Assembly: GCF_015351405.1 (NCBI RefSeq)
Contig: NZ_JADKMY010000001.1
Location: forward strand, 248,001-312,000
Direction: 5' to 3'
DNA from: Corynebacterium suicordis DSM 45110
Lineage (GTDB): Bacteria; Actinomycetota; Actinomycetes; Mycobacteriales; Mycobacteriaceae
DNA length: 64,000 bases
Part shown: positions 18,457-28,209 of the stretch, piece after piece
Position numbering within the stretch: the stretch's first letter is position 1
Layout of the letters: every line of letters begins with the position of its first letter
Translations under genes and position numbers: made by a program
Notes under the pieces: model-generated
What the model was told of the DNA's origin: nothing
The model's database searches: none
What the model saw: only the letters and a program-made list of their open reading frames with translations

Positions 18457-19508
18457 TCACGGTGGCGGTATGGATTGCGGTGACGTTGCTGGTGGGTTTC
18501 ACGGTGCAGCTCGTGATCCGGAGGATTCTCTCTTCGGAGCAAGACCTGCGCGTGCTGATGCAGAGCAAAGATTTTGCCGATGCCATGTCCAGCGAGGTGA
18601 TGGCTGGGGCAAGAGAAATCACCGCCGCGAAACACGCCATGCAGACGGTGGAGCACAATACCCTGCGGGAGCAACTTCGCTTTTCGATCGCGCAGGTGGA
18701 ACTAGGCATCCCCGTTAAGCAAGCCGCGCCACAACATTCGATGATGGCTCGGCTGTTTAACTCCTGGCACTTGGCGCAGCATTATGGGCTCAGTTTCGGG
18801 GAGTTGAGTGCCTTCCTCGTGGAGGATTTGGAATCGCGAGTTTCTCATCGAGCAACCGCCCATAGCGCGATGGCCGGAGCTCGATTCACGGCGCTGGTGT
18901 TGCTGGTTCTTCCCGCTGGGGCCGTGGCTATTGGGCAGTCCATGGGAATGAATAGTGCGCGCTTTCTCCTCTTTGATCCGTTTGGCTCGGTGCTGTTGTT
19001 GATCGGGGTTTTCCTGGCCTGCGCTGGAGTGTGGTGGACGGAATCCTTGTCAGTGACTGCATTGGGAGGAGTGGGCGGCAGGGCCGGTCCGGCGGAAGAT
19101 CCGCTGGATGTCGCTTGTCTACTCGATGTGTTTGCCGCAGCTCTGAACTCTGGTTTGCCCACGAATCAAGCGTGGGCTGTGGCCAGTAGGGAAGGGTCGC
19201 CCGAAACCACGTTGGTGACCGCGTTGCTTGCACTGGGGGCGGGGGAGCGCGCGTGGAAAACCTTGGAAAAACACTCAATGTACGGTCCTGTCGCACGCCA
19301 GGCGGCACAACAATCCAGAGCTGGAACAGCGTTATCTCAAGGATCGCTCAAACACGCTCGCAGACTGCGGCGCATTGCCAAGGATCAGGCTGTGGCGAAT
19401 GCGGAGCGAATTCTGGTGATCATTGCTGCGCCACTGACGTTGTGCTTCCTTCCGGCCTTCATTCTGGTCGGTCTCATTCCGCTGGTCATCGGGCTAGCGG
19501 GGATCTAA
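18453..19508 (+). CDS. fused TadB-TadC-like inner-membrane platform protein
   Basis: 351 aa in one frame. Two type II secretion F-domain-like halves are seen: the first (about 20-160, ending in two membrane segments ALVLLVLPAGAVAIGQSMG and LLLIGVFLACAGVWW) looks like TadB, and the second (about 205-351, with LLDVFAAALNSGLPTNQAW and C-terminal membrane segments) looks like TadC. Mycobacteria carry these as two genes (Rv3658c, Rv3657c), so this appears to be a fusion. ATG at 18453 overlaps the tadA stop by 4 bp. Confidence 0.82.
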   Translation: MITVAVWIAVTLLVGFTVQLVIRRILSSEQDLRVLMQSKDFADAMSSEVMAGAREITAAKHAMQTVEHNTLREQLRFSIAQVELGIPVKQAAPQHSMMARLFNSWHLAQHYGLSFGELSAFLVEDLESRVSHRATAHSAMAGARFTALVLLVLPAGAVAIGQSMGMNSARFLLFDPFGSVLLLIGVFLACAGVWWTESLSVTALGGVGGRAGPAEDPLDVACLLDVFAAALNSGLPTNQAWAVASREGSPETTLVTALLALGAGERAWKTLEKHSMYGPVARQAAQQSRAGTALSQGSLKHARRLRRIAKDQAVANAERILVIIAAPLTLCFLPAFILVGLIPLVIGLAGI

Positions 19509-19544
19509 GAATGTCAGTTTTCCCAACTAGGAGGGGGATTAACC

Positions 19545-19820
19545 ATGTCCACAGAACACCACACCACCACTATCAGTCCGATCAGTCATGCCACGGTGAT
19601 GATCCACACCTCGCAAAACGCGGTGCAGCGATTTGTGAATCGGATCGTTCACGCACTGCAGGAGCACTACCGCGATGAGCGCGGCATGAGCACCGTGGAG
19701 TACGCGCTCGGCACGGTTGCCGCCGCAGCATTCGGTGCGCTGCTCTACACGATCGTCACCTCTGACACCGTGGAACAAGCGCTCACCAGCATCTTCGAGC
19801 GTGCTTTGAACGAGCGTTAA
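19545..19820 (+). CDS. Flp-type pilin-like protein (DUF4244)
   Basis: 91 aa. A basic/polar leader of about 48 residues ends in RDERG, followed by MSTVEYALGTVAAAAFGALLY: Gly at -1, Glu at +5 and a hydrophobic helix, the class IV prepilin signature. It corresponds to DUF4244 (Rv3656c-like) and is the likely major pilin of this Tad locus. A strong GGAGGGGG lies 9-16 nt upstream of the ATG, in keeping with high expression relative to the upstream assembly genes. Confidence 0.85.
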   Translation: MSTEHHTTTISPISHATVMIHTSQNAVQRFVNRIVHALQEHYRDERGMSTVEYALGTVAAAAFGALLYTIVTSDTVEQALTSIFERALNER

Positions 19821-19823
19821 CTC

Positions 19824-20132
19824 ATGAACACCGTCGAGGGAGCCATGGTGTTCACGTCATTGGCAATCACAGTTGGGCTGCTGGTGGCCGGTTTCAGCAC
19901 CGTGGCTTCCCGCACGGTGGCTGAATCTTTGGCTAGAGATGCCGCCCGCGTCGAAGCGATGGGAGGTGACGGCCCGGCCTTCGCGCAGGCAAGGCATTCC
20001 GGGGCGCAGGTGGATGTGCAACGTACATCGATTGGTGGGCAGGAGGCGGTCATCGTGTCCGTTGAGGTGCCCGCGGCGCTTTTCGACGTCACGGGCCACG
20101 CAAGCATTGCCGTTGAACCCACTGATTACTGA
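19824..20132 (+). CDS. TadE-like minor pilin (Rv3655c-like)
   Basis: 102 aa, beginning MNTVEGAMVFTS with an early Glu and one N-terminal hydrophobic helix, then a mixed soluble domain with DVQRTSIGGQEAVIVSVEV. Three bases separate it from the DUF4244 gene. The TadE pattern suggests a minor pseudopilin at the pilus tip or base; very short leader or none. Confidence 0.78.
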   Translation: MNTVEGAMVFTSLAITVGLLVAGFSTVASRTVAESLARDAARVEAMGGDGPAFAQARHSGAQVDVQRTSIGGQEAVIVSVEVPAALFDVTGHASIAVEPTDY

Positions 20133-20167
20133 TCACCGTTCGGAAAGAGAGCGATAAGGAGTAAGAG

Positions 20168-20479
20168 ATGAGCACTGTGCTGGGAGTGTCGTGCATCTTG
20201 TCGGTGATCGCGACTGCAGGAATCGTCTTATTAGGTACGGAAGCGCTGCTGACCAAGCAGGAAGTTCAGAATGCAGCGGATCTCGCGGCGCTCTCCGGAG
20301 CGCTCGCAGGAGTCAGCGGTAATGGAGAGCCCTGTGCAGTGGCAGAAACCTTCGCCCAGGCCAATGGAGCTGTTGTCTCTAGCTGCGCGAATGACGCGGA
20401 GACTCTGATGGTGGTCGTCGAAAAATTTGGGAGGTCAGCCACGGCAACCGCCGGTCCGACCGATGCCGCACCAGGATAG
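20168..20479 (+). CDS. TadE/TadG-like secretion-neighbourhood protein (Rv3654c-like)
   Basis: 103 aa. One N-terminal hydrophobic helix, then KQEVQNAADLAALSGAL, the hallmark of the 'helicase/secretion neighbourhood TadE-like' family. Two cysteines (EPCAVAE and SSCAND) could form a disulfide outside the cell. RBS AAGGAGTAAGAG precedes the ATG. Last gene of the Tad operon; no prepilin peptidase (TadV) gene is present here. Confidence 0.8.
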   Translation: MSTVLGVSCILSVIATAGIVLLGTEALLTKQEVQNAADLAALSGALAGVSGNGEPCAVAETFAQANGAVVSSCANDAETLMVVVEKFGRSATATAGPTDAAPG

Positions 20480-20526
20480 AAAATCGATATCAACCTGGAT
20501 GCGACAAGAGGTTATGTGACAGGGGG

Positions 20527-21888
20527 TTAAGCGAACAAGGAGTGCATGAACGGCGTGGAATCTGCGGTCGAAAGCATGACTGTGCCGCTGTGATCAGTGG
20601 GGTACCAGTGGACTTCGACGCGGTTGTTGCGGTTATCGCCGACAAACTGGTTGAGCCACATTTCCGAGTTGAGGATCACGCCAATGGGGCTGGGGACGTC
20701 GATATCCCGTAAGCCGTGGCCGAGGAAAACTGGACGGTCGTATCCACGGGTTGGGGTTTGCATGTAGTCGCGCAATGCCTGGTCGATGCCGGGAAGGCTG
20801 CGCAGAGGTTTCTTGAAGGCGCGCGCCAAGTTCACGCCGTCCATGGCCTCTGCGAGCTGTCCGTAGCAGGACTTTTCGGCAGCGGCGATCATCTGCTTGC
20901 CCTCGTCGGTCAACGCGGAATTTATTTCAATATCCGGGCGGGCCTCTCTAAATGCTCCCAGGATGTAGAGGGCGTACACGGTGAGGCCCTCGGGCAGAGG
21001 CACGGGAGGGAACGTGGGGCCGCCTGCCAGCACGATTTCTTCAATATAAGCGGGCGCTCCCGTAGCTACGGTGCCGCGGAAATCCAGGCCAGCGGACTGG
21101 CTTCTTTGGGTGGCTTGCAGAGCAACATGCAGTGCTGCGCCGCCTCCCTGAGACTGTCCAATCACCGACCATTGCTTGGAGAGCTGAGCGCCCTCCTTCA
21201 GGTTCTGTGCAGCAATGACCGAATCGATGACGTTGGCACCCGTGACCTTGCCGTTGAGGTAACTGTGCAGGCCAGGGGAACCCAATCCGACGTAGTCCGA
21301 AGCGACGATAGCGTATCCCTGATCCAGCCAATGATTGACGTACTGGGAATCGCGGTCTGATCGGGGATTAATGCTCGGCGCACATTGAGTGCCTAGACCG
21401 GTGGTTCCATGTGCCCATGCCAAAACCGGAAATCCGCCCTCCGGAGCGGGCCCTTTGGGCAGGAAAATGGCCGCGGTGGAGGTGGCGGGCTGACCGTGTT
21501 GGTTGATTGTCGTATAGGCGAAACGCTGCTGTTGAGCTGCTGAGGTCAGGCCAAGGGAGGGATCCAACGGCACAGTTGAATGCACAGTTCCGGGGGCCAA
21601 CTGTTCGGGAGTGGGCTCATTGACGACAAGGCCACTATCGATGACCGGGTTGGCATGAGGAGGCAGCGGCTGGGGAGCTTTGCCCAACTGCATGGCTGCG
21701 GGTGGAGTGATATCTGCGAGGGAACCGAGTGCTTGCGAAGACTGCGCGGATGCCGCGGGTACGCCACCCACGGTGATGCCGGTGCGGAAGAGCGAAGAAG
21801 CGCAGAGTGAGGCAAAGACACTGCGACGGAGTGAGCGACGAGGAGCCGGGGATGGTGAGTGGTTGGCGGTGAGTTCGGATGAGTGCAT
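20527..21888 (-). CDS. secreted lipase (LIP family)
   Basis: 453-aa extracellular lipase/esterase. A signal peptide has an Arg-rich n-region (RRSLRRSVFAS), a short hydrophobic core and AASAQSS as probable cleavage region. The fold carries LAWAHGTTG, the nucleophile elbow IGQSQGG (GxSxG), GHGLRDIDVP (acid) and a C-terminal TDHSG (His). It matches actinobacterial secretory triacylglycerol lipases. ATG at 21888 is chosen because GGAGG ends 5 nt before it; an in-frame ATG at 21900 is also possible. A longer frame would overlap the helicase gene. Confidence 0.87.
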   Translation of the reverse strand: MHSSELTANHSPSPAPRRSLRRSVFASLCASSLFRTGITVGGVPAASAQSSQALGSLADITPPAAMQLGKAPQPLPPHANPVIDSGLVVNEPTPEQLAPGTVHSTVPLDPSLGLTSAAQQQRFAYTTINQHGQPATSTAAIFLPKGPAPEGGFPVLAWAHGTTGLGTQCAPSINPRSDRDSQYVNHWLDQGYAIVASDYVGLGSPGLHSYLNGKVTGANVIDSVIAAQNLKEGAQLSKQWSVIGQSQGGGAALHVALQATQRSQSAGLDFRGTVATGAPAYIEEIVLAGGPTFPPVPLPEGLTVYALYILGAFREARPDIEINSALTDEGKQMIAAAEKSCYGQLAEAMDGVNLARAFKKPLRSLPGIDQALRDYMQTPTRGYDRPVFLGHGLRDIDVPSPIGVILNSEMWLNQFVGDNRNNRVEVHWYPTDHSGTVMLSTADSTPFMHSLFA

Positions 21889-21986
21889 GGGTGCCTCCAT
21901 AAAGTTTCCTAGGGGAAAGTTTATGGACTCGGTGCCGAATGCTGTGGGCGAATGGGAATATTCTCTCGATACCCAGTCTTCGATAC

Positions 21987-24443
21987 TCAGTCGTTGCTTG
22001 TCGCCCCGGCGGCCTCGGCCAGGGCTCGCAGAATGAGGATCGCACCCGTCTTGAAGAGCGGATCGTTGCCGTTTCCGCACTTTGGCGATTGGATGCAGGA
22101 GGGACATCCGGCTTCGCATTCGCATTGCTCCACCGTCTCGGCGGTGGCCTGCATCCAGCGTCCGAACTTATGGAAACCCTGCTCTGCGAAACCCGCGCCA
22201 CCCGTGTATCCGTCATAGACAAAGACGGTGGGCAGGCCGGTGTCCTGGTGCAGCACCGTGGATACCCCGCCGATATCCCAGCGGTCACACGTCGCAATCA
22301 GTGGCAAGAGACCAATGGCCGCGTGTTCAGCCGCATGCAGGGCACCCGGCCAGGTGGGCTCCGGCAATCCCAAATCCAGCAGCACATCCGGCTCCATGGT
22401 GTAGGCCACGGCGCGGGTGCGCAGCTGCTCAGGAGGGTAATCCAGCGGTACTGTCTCCAGGATTTCACCGCCGGGAAGCCGCTTCGTATAGGACTCCACG
22501 GTGTGGGAAACTTCCACGTCCACATCCGCTAGCCACACCCCGTCCGCCACTTTGTGGGTAGATCGAGTTCGTCTCACGGTGATGTCAGTATCTCGACGCA
22601 CCCGTGTCGTATACACAGGAGTTTCTGCGTGCACCCATGCCACGGATTCGCTGAGATCCAACTCATCCACAACATACGTTTCGCCTTGGTGAACGTAGAC
22701 GGCTCCGGTGTGCACGTCGCTGATTGCCCGGGAGGAGTCCACGGTCCCGAGTAGGCGTCCATCGCTCCGGTCCGTGATCGCCACCTGCGCTGCTGCCCCG
22801 CCCCGGATACTGACCCGCGCATGAACCTCTGCAGCGATTGTCAGATCCGCAAATATTCCGCGGGGTCGCCGTTTCAGGGCTCCCTGCCGCAGCAGATACT
22901 CGGCCACGTGACGTGCGCCCCAGGAGTCCAGGGTGGCGTCGGATAAAGGTTTTTCCGAAGCTGCGCAGACCAGATGATCGGCGAGGATGTAGGGGTTGGC
23001 TGGGTCGAACACTGTGTTTTCCACTGGTTGATCCAGCAAAGCTTCGGGGTGACGGATCAGGTAGGTGTCCATAGGATCATCTGCGCCGACCAGCACCACC
23101 AGGGCGCCCTGGCCTCGGCGGCCAGCCCGCCCCGCTTGTTGGCGGAAGCTGGCGATGGTACCGGGGAAGCCGCTGACCACCACCGCGTCCAGGCCGCCTA
23201 CGTCGATGCCCAGTTCCAGGGCGTTGGTGCTGGCCATGCCCAACAATTCGCCTTCGTCGAGCTGTCGTTCCAAAGCGCGGCGATCCTCCGGGGTATAGCC
23301 CGCACGATAAGCGGCGATGCGCTGCGCATCCAAAGGTCGGCCCATGGCGCTGAGCTGCTCGGCAGCACCCATCGCCACGGTTTCCGCACCGCGCCGGGAT
23401 CTGGCGAACGTGAGGGTACGCGCGCCGGTGGAGATGATGCGCCCCATGACTTCCGCGGCTTCCGTGGTGGCCGCGCGGCGAACGGGTGCGCCGTGCTCAC
23501 CTGTCATGTCGTCCAGAAAACCGGGTTCCCAGAGAGCAATGGTTCGCTGGCCCATGGGGGAGCCATCCTCGGTGACCGCGGCCACCTCGGAACGCCCGGT
23601 CAATCTGTGCGCATGGGCAGAGGGATCCACGCTGGTGGCGGAAGCGAGGATCACCACGGGCGGGTTTTCCACCAGGCGGAGGAGTCGGCGGAGCACCAGT
23701 GCCACATGCGCGCCGAAGACTCCGCGATATACGTGGCATTCGTCGATAACCACGTATTTCAGGGTGCGCAGCAGACGCGTCCAGGATTTCTGGTTGCCCA
23801 AAATCGAGGCATGCAACATATCTGGGTTGGTCACGATGATCCGCGCTTGCTCGCGAATCACGCGCCGGGCTTCGGCGGGGGTATCGCCGTCGTAGGTTGC
23901 CACCATGACGTTGTTGAGGGCCGGGGTGCCTGCGCACATCCGTGCCAGTGAAGTGCGCTGGTCTTGAGCCAATGCTTTGGTGGGAGAGAGGTACAGGGCG
24001 GTGGAGGTGGTGCTGCCATTAGCCATGTCCGAGAGGATGGGCAGCTGGTATCCCAGACTCTTTCCGGACGCGGTGCCGGTGGAAACGATCACATCCCTTC
24101 CCGCGTGGGCATGCTCGGCGGTTTCCACCTGGTGTGACCACAGGGAATCGATGCCTTGACCTGCGAAGAACGCCACCAGATCGGGGTGGATCCACTCGGG
24201 CCACGGTGCGCGTTGGGATTGCCGGGGTGGCTCATTGCGCAGGTGGGTGAGTTGGCTTCGGGGCATGGTGGCAGCGAGGTCGGCTACCAACTCCTCGCCG
24301 AAACTTGGCCTCGCCGCGGCACCCCCTGAACCAGACAAGCCCTCTGAACCGGCAGCACCCCCTGGATTATCCAAACCCCCAGCGCCGGCCAAACCGCCCA
24401 CGTCAGCAGCGGGATCATCGGGGTGTTCAGAGGGGTTTTCCAT
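21987..24443 (-). CDS. DEAH-box helicase with DUF1998 domain (Rv3649-like)
   Basis: 818-aa superfamily 2 helicase. A Gly/Ala/Pro-rich N-terminal extension (about 45 aa) is followed by Walker A STGTASGKS, DECH box VVIDECHVYRG, motif III LASATS, and motif VI QQAGRAGRRGQG. The C-terminal DUF1998 part has a cysteine cluster (CECEAGCPSC and SPKCGNGN), a possible Fe-S or Zn site as in MrfA/Hrq1-type repair helicases. The symmetrical position near tad genes and cspA is the same in mycobacteria. Confidence 0.92.
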   Translation of the reverse strand: MENPSEHPDDPAADVGGLAGAGGLDNPGGAAGSEGLSGSGGAAARPSFGEELVADLAATMPRSQLTHLRNEPPRQSQRAPWPEWIHPDLVAFFAGQGIDSLWSHQVETAEHAHAGRDVIVSTGTASGKSLGYQLPILSDMANGSTTSTALYLSPTKALAQDQRTSLARMCAGTPALNNVMVATYDGDTPAEARRVIREQARIIVTNPDMLHASILGNQKSWTRLLRTLKYVVIDECHVYRGVFGAHVALVLRRLLRLVENPPVVILASATSVDPSAHAHRLTGRSEVAAVTEDGSPMGQRTIALWEPGFLDDMTGEHGAPVRRAATTEAAEVMGRIISTGARTLTFARSRRGAETVAMGAAEQLSAMGRPLDAQRIAAYRAGYTPEDRRALERQLDEGELLGMASTNALELGIDVGGLDAVVVSGFPGTIASFRQQAGRAGRRGQGALVVLVGADDPMDTYLIRHPEALLDQPVENTVFDPANPYILADHLVCAASEKPLSDATLDSWGARHVAEYLLRQGALKRRPRGIFADLTIAAEVHARVSIRGGAAAQVAITDRSDGRLLGTVDSSRAISDVHTGAVYVHQGETYVVDELDLSESVAWVHAETPVYTTRVRRDTDITVRRTRSTHKVADGVWLADVDVEVSHTVESYTKRLPGGEILETVPLDYPPEQLRTRAVAYTMEPDVLLDLGLPEPTWPGALHAAEHAAIGLLPLIATCDRWDIGGVSTVLHQDTGLPTVFVYDGYTGGAGFAEQGFHKFGRWMQATAETVEQCECEAGCPSCIQSPKCGNGNDPLFKTGAILILRALAEAAGATSND

Positions 24444-24710
24444 CGCAATTATTGGAGCATACTCGGAGGGCGAAATATTGCCGAGTGCAAAGAAAGTGCA
24501 AAAAAATTTGCCACTGGTATCGACTAATGGTGGTCATTCATGGCACAATGGGACTTGGTCGCAATTTCCAACGTGCGTTTCCAGTCGGGCCCACTTGCTT
24601 TATTTCGTTTAGCTGGTGGAGGCTTCGCCATTACGGGGACCTCTTTTGAAATACACCAGTAGTGTGGTGAACAAGTCGCTACACGAACCAAGATTTAAGG
24701 AAGTAAAGAT
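24444..24710. promoter_or_regulatory. cspA upstream region
   Basis: 267 bases between the divergent helicase and cspA. The stretch before cspA is AT-rich and probably includes a long 5' leader, as is usual for cold-shock genes. GGAAG lies about 9 nt before the ATG. Confidence 0.45.
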
Positions 24711-24914
24711 ATGGCACAGGGAACTGTGAAGTGGTTCAACGCTGAAAAGGGCTTTGGTTTCATTGCTCCAGATGATGGATCCAACGATGTTTTCGTTCAC
24801 TACTCCGAGATCAAGGGCAACGGTTTCCGTTCCCTCGAGGAGAACCAGAAGGTTGAGTTCGAAATCGGCGAGTCCGATAAGGGCTTGCAGGCTCAGAACG
24901 TCCACGCTCTGTAA
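24711..24914 (+). CDS. cspA: cold-shock protein
   Basis: 67-aa single cold-shock domain, [18 protein letters not shown] with RNP1 (KGFGFI) and RNP2 (VFVHYS). Nucleic-acid chaperone binding single-stranded RNA/DNA. Codon choice is strongly biased to preferred codons, suggesting abundant expression. Position before topA is the same as in mycobacteria (Rv3648c). Confidence 0.96.
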   Translation: MAQGTVKWFNAEKGFGFIAPDDGSNDVFVHYSEIKGNGFRSLEENQKVEFEIGESDKGLQAQNVHAL

Positions 24915-24930
24915 AGAGTCGTTGATGTGA

Positions 24931-24953
24931 GGGTGGCGGTTTAACCGCTACCC
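24931..24953 (+). terminator. hairpin after cspA
   Basis: Ten-base-pair stem GGGTGGCGGT/ACCGCTACCC with one G-T pair and a 3-base loop, 16 bases after the cspA stop. No clean T-run follows, so this is a weaker call; a second hairpin lies at 24971-25000. Confidence 0.45.
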
Positions 24954-25212
24954 ACCACGTTTCATTAATCGCCGTGAACGGCGCCTGATTTGGCGCTATT
25001 CATGGCGATTTTTGCATGCGTGCAGGCAACCCCATCTGTGCACGGGGGCACCGGAGAAGCCAGTACGAGAGTGCGGATTACATGGATTTATGTAGAGTCT
25101 GCACAAACTGGTGATATAAACCAGATTGTCGAATGTTGCTCGCAAGACTTCCCCAAGGTGGAAGGCGCGAGCAAGTATGGAAGACACGAAGAAGAAAGAG
25201 TGATCTGCTCAA

Positions 25213-28209
25213 ATGGCAAAAAGTGGCGTCAAGCGTTTAGTGATCGTAGAGTCTGCGACAAAAGCGCGAAAGATCGCTCCTTATTTGGGTTCTGATTACA
25301 TCGTTGAAGCTTCTGTGGGCCATATTCGGGACCTGCCGCGGGGGGCTGCGGACGTGCCGGCCAAGTACAAGAAGGAGCCATGGGCTCGTCTTGGCGTGAA
25401 CGTGGATGAAAGTTTCGCACCGCTGTACGTGGTCAGCCCGGACAAGAAGAAGAAGGTCGCGGATCTCAAGGCCAAGCTCAAAGAAGTAGATGAGCTCTAC
25501 CTCGCAACAGACCCCGACCGCGAGGGTGAGGCCATCGCCTGGCACTTGCTGGAAGTGCTCAAGCCCAAGGTGCCGGTGCGCCGCATGGTGTTCCACGAGA
25601 TCACCAAGCCCGCCATCCTGGCTGCTGCGGAAGATACCCGCGAGCTGGACTATGACCTCGTGGATGCTCAGGAAGCCCGCCGCGTGCTGGATCGTCTCTA
25701 TGGCTATGAGGTTTCTCCCGTGCTGTGGAAGAAGGTCATGCCGCGCCTGTCCGCTGGACGCGTGCAGTCTGTGGCCACCCGCGTGATTGTGGAGCGCGAG
25801 CGCGAGCGCATGGCGTTCGTCTCCGCCGAGTACTGGGATCTGGCAGCGGAAATGTACGCGCCGGATGGCCAGCCGGATCGTTTCGGCACCAAGCTCTCCG
25901 CCATCGATGGGAAAAAGGTGGCCCAGGGCCGCGATTTCGATGATGCGGGCCAGCTCAAGGGCAGCGCGATCGTGTTGGACAAAGCCCGGGCAGAACACTT
26001 GGCAGATGGCCTGGTGGGAACCTCAATGCGGGTTACTGGCGTCGAAGAAAAGCCTTACACCCGCCGCCCGTACCCACCGTTTATGACGTCCACCCTGCAG
26101 CAGGAGGCCGGCCGCAAGCTGCGCTTCACCTCTGAGCGCACCATGCGCATCGCACAGCGTCTGTATGAAAACGGACACATTACTTATATGCGTACGGATT
26201 CCACCACGTTGTCGGATTCCGGCATCAAGGCGGCTCGTGCCCAGGCAAAGGAGCTTTACGGCGCACAGTTCGTGGCTGATGGCCCGCGACAGTACACCCG
26301 CAAGGTGAAGAACTCGCAGGAGGCTCACGAGGCCATCCGTCCCGCGGGTGAGGAATTCTCCACCCCGGGCCAGCTGTCCAACCAGCTGGATGCCGAGGAG
26401 TTCAAGCTCTACGAACTGATCTGGCAGCGCACCGTGGCCTCCCAGATGGCGGATGCGCGCGGAACATCCATGAAGCTCACGGTCACCGGAAAGGCCTCCT
26501 CCGGGGAGTCCTGTGATTTCACGGCTACCGGTCGCACGGTCACGTTCCAGGGCTTCCTCAAGGCTTATGTGGAGGTGTCCAACAACGCTGAGGGCAAGTC
26601 CGAGGCAGACAATAAGGAAACCCGCCTGCCCGTCCTCACCGAGGGCGATGAACTTTCCGCCATCAGCGTGGATGCCGATGGCCACTCCACCAACCCTCCT
26701 GCCCGCTACAACGAGGCCAGCCTGGTCAAGCGCATGGAAGAGTTGGGCATCGGTCGCCCGTCCACTTATGCCGCGATTATCCGCACCATTCAGGACCGCG
26801 GTTATGTCTACGCCCGCGGCAATGCGCTGGTGCCTTCCTGGGTCGCGTTCGCCGTGGTTGGCCTGCTGGAGAGCAACTTCGGTTCGCTGGTGGATTATGA
26901 CTTCACCTCCGCCATGGAAGACGAACTGGATGCCATCGCCGCAGGTCGCGAAAGCCGCATCGATTGGTTGAAGGGCTTCTACTTCGGTGATGCGGAAGCC
27001 GGTTCTGCCGAAGGTGCCGGCAAGGCGCTGCACCGTCTCGGCGGTTTGAAGAACCTGGTGGGACAGAACCTGGAGCAGATCGACGCCCGCCGCGTGAACT
27101 CCCTCCACCTCTTCGACGATGAAAACGGCGTGCCCATCGTGGTCCGCGTGGGTCGTTATGGTCCTTATTTGGAGCGCATCCTTCCCCTTCCTTCCGACGC
27201 CAAGCCAGACGCCGAACCAGAGATCCAGCGGGCAAACCTGCCGGAATCCCTCACGCCGGATGAGCTGACCCTCGAGGCAGCGGAGAAGCTCTTCGCCACC
27301 CCTCAATCTGGCCGTGAGCTGGGAGTGAACCCGGAGACCGGGCGCAAGATTGTGGCCCGTGAAGGCCGCTTCGGCCCGTATGTCACCGAGCGCTTGGGTG
27401 AGGACGAAGAAGCCACCGTGGCCACCAAGGCCGAGGCCATGTGGGAATCCGAGCGCGATGCGGAGGATGCTGAGCGCGCCAAGGAAGGCAAGAAGCCGCT
27501 GTCCCGCGAGACCAAGACCGCGCAGAGCCAGAAGGCAAAGCGCGTCAAGGAGATCGTGGAGGAAACGCTCAAGCCAAACACCGCCAGCCTGTTCTCCACC
27601 ATGGAGCCCGCCAGCGTGACCCTCGAGGAAGCGCTGAAGCTCATGAGCCTGCCTCGTGAGGTGGGCACCGATCCCGCTGATGGTGAGTTGATCACCGCAC
27701 AAAACGGCCGTTATGGTCCGTACCTGAAGAAGGGCAATGATTCCCGCTCGCTGAACAGCGAGGATCAGATCTTCGATATCACTTTGGATGAAGCCCGACG
27801 CATCTACGCGGAGCCAAAGCGCCGTGGCCGGGCTGCTGCCAAGCCACCGTTGAAGCAGCTGGGCGATAATGACGTTTCCGGCAAGCCCATGAGCGTGAAG
27901 GATGGTCGCTTCGGCGCGTACGTCACCGATGGCACCACCAATGCTTCTCTGCGCAAGGGTGATACTCCGGAGACGCTGACTGATTCCCGTGCCAACGAGC
28001 TGCTCTCTGAGCGCCGGGCGAAGGAAGCTGCAGATGGGGATGCGCCGGCGAAGTCGAACCGGAAGGCCACCAAGGCACCGGCAAAGAAGGCAACTGCCAA
28101 GAAGACGACTGCGAAGAAGGCCACCAAGAAGGCTACGAAGAAAGCCTCAAAGAAGGCCAGCAGCCGCAACCTCACCAAGCGCACGGTGAAGGCAACCAAG
28201 CGCTCCTAA
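25213..28209 (+). CDS. topA: DNA topoisomerase I
   Basis: 998-aa type IA topoisomerase that relaxes negative supercoils. TOPRIM domain: RLVIVESATKA and DPDREGEAIAWHL. Active-site tyrosine in ITYMRTDST, preceded by PYPPFMTSTLQQEA. The C-terminal region carries repeats of the actinobacterial topoisomerase type (GRYGPYL, GRFGPYV, GRYGPYLKKG, GRFGAYV) and ends in a 50-residue Lys/Ala/Thr tail, as in mycobacteria, probably for processivity. Upstream 298 bases contain its promoter. Its stop overlaps the convergent DUF1275 gene by 4 bp. Confidence 0.97.
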   Translation: MAKSGVKRLVIVESATKARKIAPYLGSDYIVEASVGHIRDLPRGAADVPAKYKKEPWARLGVNVDESFAPLYVVSPDKKKKVADLKAKLKEVDELYLATDPDREGEAIAWHLLEVLKPKVPVRRMVFHEITKPAILAAAEDTRELDYDLVDAQEARRVLDRLYGYEVSPVLWKKVMPRLSAGRVQSVATRVIVERERERMAFVSAEYWDLAAEMYAPDGQPDRFGTKLSAIDGKKVAQGRDFDDAGQLKGSAIVLDKARAEHLADGLVGTSMRVTGVEEKPYTRRPYPPFMTSTLQQEAGRKLRFTSERTMRIAQRLYENGHITYMRTDSTTLSDSGIKAARAQAKELYGAQFVADGPRQYTRKVKNSQEAHEAIRPAGEEFSTPGQLSNQLDAEEFKLYELIWQRTVASQMADARGTSMKLTVTGKASSGESCDFTATGRTVTFQGFLKAYVEVSNNAEGKSEADNKETRLPVLTEGDELSAISVDADGHSTNPPARYNEASLVKRMEELGIGRPSTYAAIIRTIQDRGYVYARGNALVPSWVAFAVVGLLESNFGSLVDYDFTSAMEDELDAIAAGRESRIDWLKGFYFGDAEAGSAEGAGKALHRLGGLKNLVGQNLEQIDARRVNSLHLFDDENGVPIVVRVGRYGPYLERILPLPSDAKPDAEPEIQRANLPESLTPDELTLEAAEKLFATPQSGRELGVNPETGRKIVAREGRFGPYVTERLGEDEEATVATKAEAMWESERDAEDAERAKEGKKPLSRETKTAQSQKAKRVKEIVEETLKPNTASLFSTMEPASVTLEEALKLMSLPREVGTDPADGELITAQNGRYGPYLKKGNDSRSLNSEDQIFDITLDEARRIYAEPKRRGRAAAKPPLKQLGDNDVSGKPMSVKDGRFGAYVTDGTTNASLRKGDTPETLTDSRANELLSERRAKEAADGDAPAKSNRKATKAPAKKATAKKTTAKKATKKATKKASKKASSRNLTKRTVKATKRS

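Noticed and set aside
21889..22125. 79-residue upstream extension of the lipase gene
   Set aside because: Overlaps the 3' end of the helicase gene and would bury the signal peptide; GGAGG before 21888 supports the shorter form.
26023..27702. 559-aa minus-strand frame opposite topA
   Set aside because: Antisense of a well-conserved topoisomerase; composition dominated by Gly, His, Leu and Arg as usual for such shadows.
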